Shown piece after piece: positions 1-5,549 of a stretch of 8,178 bases of DNA. Position 1 is the stretch's first letter. The number at the start of each line of letters is the position of its first letter. This DNA is from Chloroflexota bacterium (lineage in GTDB: Bacteria; Chloroflexota; Ktedonobacteria; Ktedonobacterales; Ktedonobacteraceae). The notes under the pieces are model-generated. The model made no database searches, was not told the DNA's origin, and was given only the letters and a program-made list of their open reading frames with translations. The stretch is taken from contig VBHV01000063.1 of the NCBI GenBank assembly GCA_005881995.1, positions 1-8,178 of the forward strand, read 5' to 3'. Position numbers and translations under genes: made by a program.

Positions 1-219
1 ATAGGCCAGCAGTCCAGGCACTTCACCTGCATCTACACTATTCTTCAGGGCTTGCCTGTTGCCTGCATTTCCCTGTTTTTCAAATTCAGAACGGGATGCT
101 CGCCACCACATGCACCAGCAGCCGCCATAGGCTCCGCTTTTCCCGAACAGGGTTTCAAGATCGTGCCATCGTTCAGGAGTGACGGGGTGAAACTCTATAT
201 TTGGAAGCAATACACTCAT
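1..219 (-). CDS. GNAT-family N-acetyltransferase, N-terminal part (cut by window edge)
   Basis: The first 73 codons are visible and the frame is still open at base 1, so the C-terminal part lies outside. The protein begins MSVLLPNIEFHPVTPERW and carries a Gly-Gly-Cys-Trp-Cys-Met-Trp-Trp-Arg motif at residues 32-40. From memory, this motif is typical of a small GNAT acetyltransferase subfamily just before the acetyl-CoA-binding core. The acetyl-CoA loop itself (Q/RxxGxG/A) is not in the window, so activity cannot be judged and no acceptor substrate can be named. The ATG at 219 is preceded by only a weak AAGG-like ribosome binding site. It starts 22 bases after the stop of the DJ-1/PfpI gene on the same strand, so the two are probably co-transcribed. 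The family call rests mainly on the Cys/Trp motif. Confidence 0.72.
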   Translation of the reverse strand, partial: MSVLLPNIEFHPVTPERWHDLETLFGKSGAYGGCWCMWWRASRSEFEKQGNAGNRQALKNSVDAGEVPGLLAY

Positions 220-241
220 ATTTATTTGCCTTTGTCTTTGC

Positions 242-853
242 TTAGTCGACTTTCCAATCATACTCCATGCGCCTTGCCGTCCATTTTGCCGCTTCTATGC
301 CGTGCAGCCGCGACACCACGTGAAGACTCATATCGATGCCTGCTGAGATGCCAGCCGAAGTAATGATATGCCCCTCATCTACGACTCGTACATCTGCCAC
401 CATTTCTATCGCGGGATAGGTACCGCGCATCCACTCGATGCTATTCCAGTGGGTAGTTGCGCGGTGCTGGTCGAGAAGGCCGCGTTCGGCGAGCAGGAAT
501 GCTCCGGTACAGACGCTGGTCGTCAGGTGAGTGTGCCGGTCTTGCTGCATAATCCAGTCGAGCAGGCGAGCATTATGCCTTTCGCGGCGTGTGCCCTGTC
601 CACCTGGAACGAGCAGGATATCGAGGGATGGATGATTGTCAATCGTATAATGAGGTTTCACCAGCAGCCCTCCCCGGCAGGTAATGATCATGTCTTCTTC
701 AGCGATGGTGATGACATGGAAGAGTCGGGCATCGTCGCTGTGTTCTCCAGGTGGGCGGGCCACCGAAAAAACCTCGAATGGGCCGCAGAAGTCGAGTACT
801 TCGACATCGTCGAAGATGAGGATACCAACGGTGATTAATTGCTGCTGGTTCAT
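242..853 (-). CDS. DJ-1/PfpI-family protein (isonitrile hydratase/ThiJ-like)
   Basis: This is a 203-residue single-domain class-I glutamine-amidotransferase-like protein. The nucleophile elbow is TSVCTGAFLLAE with Cys115 as the expected catalytic cysteine. An N-terminal FDDVEVLDFCGPFEVF segment (residues 14-29) supplies acidic residues that usually sit near this cysteine. VPGGQG is at 82-87, and a TTHW motif follows at 133-136. The domain matches the sensor/enzyme half of GlxA-type AraC regulators, but there is no C-terminal helix-turn-helix, and the length fits stand-alone enzymes such as isonitrile hydratase. An upstream ATG at 883 is open, but the ATG at 853 has a GGAAAGGGG Shine-Dalgarno five bases ahead, so 853 is chosen. 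It lies directly upstream of the GNAT gene in an apparent two-gene operon. The real substrate is unknown; DJ-1 relatives include isonitrile hydratases, glyoxalases, chaperones and proteases. Confidence 0.86.
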   Translation of the reverse strand: MNQQQLITVGILIFDDVEVLDFCGPFEVFSVARPPGEHSDDARLFHVITIAEEDMIITCRGGLLVKPHYTIDNHPSLDILLVPGGQGTRRERHNARLLDWIMQQDRHTHLTTSVCTGAFLLAERGLLDQHRATTHWNSIEWMRGTYPAIEMVADVRVVDEGHIITSAGISAGIDMSLHVVSRLHGIEAAKWTARRMEYDWKVD

Positions 854-900
854 AATAACCCCTTTCCGAAATATGTATATCATGCGCTGAGTCCCGAATC

Positions 901-930
901 AGTATACTTAACAATGCGTGAGGATGCAAA
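901..930 (-). promoter_or_regulatory. Candidate sigma-70 promoter for the DJ-1/PfpI-GNAT pair
   Basis: Read on the minus strand there is a -35 TTTGCA (925-930, 4 of 6 consensus bases), an 18-base spacer and a -10 TATACT (901-906, 5 of 6). Transcription would start near 894, giving a leader of about 40 bases before the ATG at 853. The position is sensible, but the -35 is weak and nothing else confirms it. Confidence 0.4.
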
Positions 931-985
931 GGAGATCCGGAAACACATAGGGAAAAAACTCCGTTCGGTATCGTCTACCTTACAG

Positions 986-1005
986 GGCATATGCCTGGCT
1001 ATATT
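986..1005 (+). promoter_or_regulatory. Palindrome GGCATATGCC next to a TATATT box ahead of the hydrolase gene
   Basis: The perfect 10-bp palindrome GGCATATGCC (986-995) lies five bases before a TATATT hexamer (1000-1005) that could act as a -10 for the plus-strand gene at 1079. No good -35 is found at 16-18 bases, and the palindrome would sit in the spacer. This could be an operator in the divergent gap, or chance, because a 10-bp palindrome is short. Confidence 0.22.
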
Positions 1006-1078
1006 GTTAGTAAAAGGGGATAGAAAATCCATTTTTAAGAATGCAAAGACCCGCTAGTTTTTCAGGGAGGCGCATCCC

Positions 1079-2207
1079 ATGAGCGTTATATGTCTTGTTA
1101 CTATTCACGGAGTTGGTTTTGAACAGCCTCCACTTATTGGTGTCCCTGGATATGCTGATACGCCTGGGTACGCTGATGCGCTGCACAAGCATTTAAGGCG
1201 GCACTTACATCCAACCATCCTCGGAGATGATCCACTACGACAAAGAAGCCATCCCGGAGAAAACGGTCCAATTTACGTGCAGATTACGCCGCCTGGGCAC
1301 CTGGGATGAACAACATCGAAGTCAAGTCGATGGCGCGGCGGCACCCCTGGGCGATGGTCATGGGCGGATTGCTCATCTCGCGCTGATCTACTCGCAGTTA
1401 GAGGACCAGGGTGTCCAGTTAGGAGCCGCTGCGATTGCCAGTGCCATGCTCTTTGCCAACTCTGGACGTTACATGAGCTTCAAAGGGCTGTTGGACATGA
1501 TCTCAAAAGATCTGCAGCCGTTCCTGCCCCACCACCCTGTTGAGAATCAGGCGTCAGGATCAAGCTTACAGCCTCGTCGTGATCCTGGCTTCAAAACGAA
1601 CATAACGGTTCAACAGCAACCCGCTACCCCTGATATGTTCCAGCAGCTCGAAGATGATGTGGCTGGATATGTGTGTCATAATGAGATGCGCGAACGAGTG
1701 CGCAGCTTTGTCCTTGATGCCATCCTGCGCCTGGCCTGCCGTGATGATGTTGATGGAATCGTACTGAATACACACAGCAATGGAACTGTCGTCGCGATTG
1801 ATGTCCTGCGGACCCTTCCTCCTTTCGCAGCAAGAAAGGTGCTGGCGTTGGTGACCGCGGGAAGCCCGCTGCGCAAGTACATAGATTTCTTTACCTGGGG
1901 TCAACACCTGGCAACGATCCCCAGGATTGGCCGGTGGATCAATTTCTACGACGAGCAAGACCCGGTAGGAGACCCCCTGGCCCCGGCAGCTTGCTGGCAG
2001 CGTGGAACTCCTCCCACCGACCTGACGGGCCTCTTTAAGGCGCTTGACCCCAATACAGGTGTAATCTCCAATTTAGAGATAAAGGATAGGGTTGTAGACA
2101 ATATAACGAATAGCACCGGGGGTGGCTTGCAGGCGCACAACTACTGGGACAACGAAATTGATTTTGTTCGACCACTCGCTGCATTGCTCAAAGAGATTGC
2201 GGGTTGA
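1079..2207 (+). pseudogene. Alpha/beta-hydrolase-like protein, frame broken near 1280-1300
   Basis: The ATG at 1079 has a good AGGGAGG ribosome binding site, but its frame stops at 1309 after 76 codons. The continuation lies in another frame, open from 1227 to 2207. The first frame holds LVTIHGVG (residues 6-13), the usual beta-strand plus oxyanion HG motif of alpha/beta hydrolases, then GYADALHKHL and GPIYVQ. The second frame, numbered from its ATG at 1227, holds the nucleophile elbow NTHSNGTVVA with Ser184, then NFYDEQDPVGDP with a likely catalytic Asp245, and AHNYWDNE with a likely His304. The two parts therefore make one protein of about 375 residues. There is no signal peptide. The ATG at 1227 has GGAG directly against it, too close for good initiation, and starting there would remove the core strand. 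The gene runs divergent from the DJ-1 pair and convergent with the catalase-like gene. The substrate (ester, lipid or other) is unknown. A sequencing indel is an alternative to real decay. Confidence 0.7.
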
Positions 2208-2256
2208 GCACTCTGTGAGCTCTGCATACAGAGGAGGGCACTCTTATCGCAATCTC
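2193..2256. repeat. Nested inverted repeats at the convergent gene junction
   Basis: A perfect 9-bp outer pair, GAGATTGCG (2193-2201) and CGCAATCTC (2248-2256), encloses an inner pair, CTCTGT (2211-2216) and ACAGAG (2228-2233), with an 11-base loop. GCACTCT also occurs twice in direct orientation (2208-2214 and 2238-2244). The outer arms overlap the last codons of both convergent genes. This could be a bidirectional transcription-end structure, but there is no T-run on either strand, so it is not a classic intrinsic terminator. Confidence 0.35.
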
Positions 2257-3325
2257 CCTGCAAGGAGACGGGACTTCCCGCGCCGCTTGTTAAGATAGAT
2301 AAATCCTGCACTGAGCAGGACGGTTATCAGCGCAATCCAGAACATCTTGCTCAATCGTGTACTAAGGGGACTCGCTGGTTGGTCTGACCTACCTGCCCGG
2401 TAATCCGCACTGGCCTGATACACAGTCCGACGGGCTCGATTGAGATTACCGAGGGGGCGAAACTCCTCCGTTGTATTCCAGGGATTGAAATCGAGGTTGT
2501 CAACCAGCATCTCCGTTTCCCTCGCACTGGTTGTGTCTTTACTTCGTCCACGTAGCGCTGCACCTTGAAGTCAAACGTGATGGGCCTCATCAGGAGCCGC
2601 TCGATGAAGTCTTCCTTGAGGTAGTTCTCGCCCAACGCAGCTGAAACTCCCGCTGCGCTCTCAGATGACTGCAGTGTGAACTTCACGGCGTACGGCCCGA
2701 ACCTGTAAGGGGCACGGCTCCAGAATTGGTCGGTCGCCAGGCTGTCAATCTTGCGAGACTCCTTCATGAGCGCTTGAATCATGCGCCATGTCTCTCCTAA
2801 GCCCAGGCCGCCGAGCAGCTTGAGCAAGCTTATGATCTTCCACCGGCTGGCCATGGCCTCGGCCGCGACCATGAATTGCCGGGCATCGCGCGCATGTGAG
2901 GCAGGAGCATCGGTCATGAGGAAGTCATGGAAATTTCCCTGGTTCGTGACCACCCGAAGCGCAACTCCGCGCAGATCTGGCGTTGCATCCGGTTGAATGG
3001 CTCCAGATGCGTTCGAAAGGCGGACGGTTGCTTGATAGGTTGCCGATGGCTGGAAGATCCCTATCCGCAAGTCCTCGGGTATATCCGGCAGGATGTGAAA
3101 CTCCGCGTCAGTAATGCCAACGTGATCGGTAATACCGGCGTGTATCTTCGCATGAAAAGCGCGCCGGATGAAAGGGGCGTGCTCGCGCTGCTTGATCTGG
3201 GCCTGCACGCGCTTGATCTGGTCGGAGAATGTCGCAAACAGCCTGGCTTCCGCCTCTGGACTTCCCCCGGAGTAGACCTCCTTCCAACCTCTGCCATATT
3301 GCGTAGATGCCGCATAATTTGTCAT
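2244..3325 (-). pseudogene. Catalase-like heme protein with C-terminal membrane anchor, frame broken near 2535-2550
   Basis: The start is the ATG at 3325, with AAGGAGG just ahead; a TTG at 3340 is in frame but overlaps that site. The first frame (stop at 2351) has the catalase pattern: RAFHAKIHAG with distal His58, a VRLSNASG block with Arg102, RGVALRV at 119-125, and Asn131 in NQGNFHDF. After TFDFKVQRYVDEV the sense is lost. Matching sequence resumes in another frame with LDFNPWNTTEEFRPLGNLNR (ending at 2244). That part supplies Arg-x3-Tyr-x6-Arg (Tyr codon 2418-2420), the spacing of the catalase proximal heme tyrosine motif. A hydrophobic helix (about 2292-2345) and a basic tail KRRGKSR follow. 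Catalases normally have several tens of residues between these two blocks; only about ten remain, so a deletion as well as a frame change is likely. The gene lies 99 bases after the peroxidase, probably in one transcript. Relatives range from catalases to catalase-related allene oxide synthases, so the exact reaction is open. Confidence 0.76.
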
Positions 3326-3338
3326 AGCTCCCTCCTTC

Positions 3339-3364
3339 AACAGTTGCTGTTACGATCGTGCAAC
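3339..3364. promoter_or_regulatory. Overlapping small palindromes in the peroxidase/catalase-like gap
   Basis: Just upstream of the catalase-like start lie AACAG-TTG-CTGTT (3339-3351), the perfect palindrome ACGATCGT (3352-3359), and a GTTGC/GCAAC pair (3343-3347 and 3360-3364) that encloses it. They could form a protein-binding site or a processing hairpin in the transcript. No convincing promoter hexamers accompany them, so the downstream gene probably relies on read-through. Confidence 0.2.
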
Positions 3365-3424
3365 ATAGCAAAGCGATCAAGACGCTTATTCCTCAACCAT
3401 TCAGTGTACGATGTACGGTAAAAG

Positions 3425-5326
3425 TCAGACGCTGGTCCTCGCCCAGGGTACGAACGCGTTGGTGCGACCTCGCAATGCCGGGCGGAGGCTGGGGAAATGC
3501 CGCAGTAAGACTGTGGCCATGCTATTGTTGGCGATCCATTCAAGGCCAGTCCGTGTGTAGATCTCTGGCGTGAAATCGTTCGTGAAGAACCGGTCGCTCT
3601 TCAAACGGCGTGGCGCTGTAAGGATGAAGACATGGAACGCCGTGTTGCTGAAGCCGAAACCCTGCGGCTTGGGCTCCGCAAAGAGACCCACCATTAGATC
3701 GACGCGCTCTATGTCGTTGTTATAGAGGCGCCGAATTTCCTCGGCCCACTCCGGGTGCTCGGCCGGTACTAGCTCTTCGAAGCTCCGCACCGGATCGAGA
3801 TGGATGAGCCGACGGAACTGGTTATAGCGGGGGACGCCAAGTTCCCGCATGCGTAATATGTCAGTGGCCGCGAGGTCGATAACGATGCCATCCGGGCGCT
3901 TGAACTGCTGGAGGAAGCGAGGATAGTTATGAAGGGTGAGCGCGCCCGGATTTGATGTACCAAAGGAGTAGAAGAGATCGGCCAGAGTGATCCGCTCCAA
4001 TAATGAATTGGCGCTGCGATCTGTCACCTCGTTGAACTGGCGCTCCTCGAGGAGATGGTCGTCGGCTGCTGAGCGGAAGCTGTAGTCGTCGGGAATGAGC
4101 GGGTGCATCCGGTACACCGCGACGAACTCTTCAGTGTGAGAATAGGGAGCTGTGAAGTGATTCGTCGGGGAGCCAGGGGTTCCGCTGATGACTTCGTTGT
4201 CAGAGAAACGACCAAAGAGGTTCGACAGCCGCTCGCCCTGCAGTCCCCACCATTCGTCGCGCATCGCGGCCTGTGTTGTGGGATGACTGATAATCGCAGG
4301 AGTCCATTCGACGGTATGAATTTTTGCCATCAGTCCCACGTTGATAAGCCTGGCCCGGTCGAACAGGTCGTCGTCGGACCAGGTTGGAAACTCAGCCTTG
4401 AGGCGATCGCAGATCGCATTGTGTTCCAGGGCGAACAGTATGGACATCATAGCCAGGCCAATCCACCAGCCGGGTTGCTCTGCCATTTGGGCCAGTAGGG
4501 CGTCGGGCGGCAGGCCTCCAGGAGTGAAAAGGAGCTTACCGTCCTGCCCTGAGCGTATTTGCTTCTGCACCTGGGCATTGCTGCCGTAAATTTGCGATCC
4601 ATCCCACCAATGAGTCTCGGTATTGATATGAGTTGGCGGTGCATTATCCGAACCTGGTGGGCGCGTCGGATCGGCAGGAGTGCGCATGATCTGCATGGGG
4701 CGCTGCCACCAATCGTCATCGGGAGCCAGTGGAATGAGCCAGGGATTCTCTTTCGGGCTCGTCCCATGGCTTAACCAATCGCGGATCATGAACTGAAGCC
4801 ACGCGGCCGCCAATACGTTGAGCGATTCCGCCGGCAGGAAGCTACTGCGACCGAGGAGTTCACGGCTCACCTCGCGTGGGCTGGGCTCCAGAATAGCCGG
4901 CTCCGGCTCGGGATAGGCATTCTCAAGTGGGAAGAGGTGTCCGAAGCGGGTGCCGGCGCTTCCCATCAAGGGATACTGCAAATCGTTGAAGGTACCGTCG
5001 GCCGTGCGTGCAGTAAGGTAGGACACTCCAGGTGGCTCCGGTGATGGCTGTGGAATAGTCGGTAAGGTGGACGTATCATAGAGGTTCTTCGCGCGCATGA
5101 AGCTTCGCACACCATCCAACACCTGGATGCCCAGCGGGAGCGGCAGGCGATACCAGCCAATCTTGCGGTCAACCATCGAATCAAGGGCAGCCAACCACGA
5201 CACCGAGCGGTCAGGGTGGCGGAAGTCATCGGTTACAGGGACGGACACCTGTGAACGCTTGCGCCCAACAACGACCGCGATCGCGACGCCCAGGATGGCT
5301 AACAGTGCGAACAGACGCTTAAGCAT
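3425..5326 (-). CDS. Animal-type heme peroxidase, fatty-acid alpha-dioxygenase-like
   Basis: A complete 633-residue protein, close to the length of plant alpha-dioxygenases. The ATG at 5326 has an ideal GGAGGT six bases ahead. Residues 5-20 form one hydrophobic segment followed by GRKR, so it is probably membrane-anchored. Family landmarks in order: WLQFMIRDWLSHG (176-188), THWWDGSQIYG (238-248), KIHTVEWTPAI (335-345), VYRMHPLIPDDY (404-415), LHNYPRF (465-471), and TAPRRLKSDRFFT (570-582). Tyr405 and His408 have the Tyr-x2-His spacing of the radical tyrosine and proximal heme ligand in cyclooxygenase and alpha-dioxygenase. His337 and Thr342 match the carboxylate-binding pair of alpha-dioxygenase as I recall it. 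By analogy it would add O2 to the alpha carbon of fatty acids. The oddity is Arg182 where the distal His should be, four residues after Gln178. It has its own promoter and precedes the catalase-like gene. A general peroxidase role is the main alternative. Confidence 0.9.
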   Translation of the reverse strand: MLKRLFALLAILGVAIAVVVGRKRSQVSVPVTDDFRHPDRSVSWLAALDSMVDRKIGWYRLPLPLGIQVLDGVRSFMRAKNLYDTSTLPTIPQPSPEPPGVSYLTARTADGTFNDLQYPLMGSAGTRFGHLFPLENAYPEPEPAILEPSPREVSRELLGRSSFLPAESLNVLAAAWLQFMIRDWLSHGTSPKENPWLIPLAPDDDWWQRPMQIMRTPADPTRPPGSDNAPPTHINTETHWWDGSQIYGSNAQVQKQIRSGQDGKLLFTPGGLPPDALLAQMAEQPGWWIGLAMMSILFALEHNAICDRLKAEFPTWSDDDLFDRARLINVGLMAKIHTVEWTPAIISHPTTQAAMRDEWWGLQGERLSNLFGRFSDNEVISGTPGSPTNHFTAPYSHTEEFVAVYRMHPLIPDDYSFRSAADDHLLEERQFNEVTDRSANSLLERITLADLFYSFGTSNPGALTLHNYPRFLQQFKRPDGIVIDLAATDILRMRELGVPRYNQFRRLIHLDPVRSFEELVPAEHPEWAEEIRRLYNNDIERVDLMVGLFAEPKPQGFGFSNTAFHVFILTAPRRLKSDRFFTNDFTPEIYTRTGLEWIANNSMATVLLRHFPSLRPALRGRTNAFVPWARTSV

Positions 5327-5341
5327 GTCTTACCTCCGTTC

Positions 5342-5353
5342 AAAACTAGTTTT
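5342..5353. promoter_or_regulatory. Perfect 12-bp palindrome in the peroxidase leader
   Basis: AAAACTAGTTTT reads the same on both strands and lies about ten bases upstream of the GGAGGT ribosome binding site of the peroxidase gene, inside the predicted leader. It could be an operator or a weak leader hairpin near the ribosome site. It is AT-rich, so chance is possible. Confidence 0.3.
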
Positions 5354-5403
5354 TTGTTCTACGAAGGGTATCACTCCACAATACTGTCAAAGCTCACCGA
5401 TAA

Positions 5404-5432
5404 AATATACCTAACTCGAATGCAACTGTCAA
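5404..5432 (-). promoter_or_regulatory. Sigma-70 promoter of the peroxidase gene
   Basis: On the minus strand there is a perfect -35 TTGACA (5427-5432), exactly 17 bases of spacer, and a -10 TATATT (5404-5409, 5 of 6 consensus bases). The start would be near 5397, with a leader of about 70 bases before the ATG at 5326. The match and its position between two same-strand genes make it the best-supported regulatory site here. It implies that the peroxidase can be transcribed independently of the LuxR-type gene. Confidence 0.72.
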
Positions 5433-5549
5433 TGTTCAGGTGGGGACTATCCTCTAGATATTAACAAGTATGCCATTATTTTAGCTCATACACGGGAGGG
5501 ATATCAATTAAGGATGAAAGGAAACACTACCCAGGATTGGTCAGATGCC

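Noticed and set aside
368..838. Open frame of 156 codons on the plus strand opposite the DJ-1/PfpI gene
   Set aside because: It lies wholly antisense to a well-supported family gene, has no ribosome binding site of note, and its translation resembles nothing recognisable.
839..1057. 72-codon plus-strand frame in the divergent gap
   Set aside because: It overlaps the DJ-1 start and promoter region, lacks a good ribosome binding site, and its composition looks random.
1227..2207. Downstream hydrolase frame as a complete independent gene
   Set aside because: Its ATG has GGAG directly against it, and the conserved HGVG strand with a good ribosome site lies upstream in the other frame.
2927..3421. 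164-codon plus-strand frame opposite the catalase-like gene
   Set aside because: It is the shadow of a gene whose minus-strand reading shows clear catalase motifs.
5362..5390. Second TTGACA as an additional peroxidase promoter
   Set aside because: At 17-18 bases downstream the hexamer is CCTTCG-like, so no usable -10 exists.
5433..5549. Intrinsic terminator after the LuxR-type gene
   Set aside because: No GC-rich hairpin followed by a T-run was found; only 4-bp pairings such as TATC/GATA near 5447-5460.
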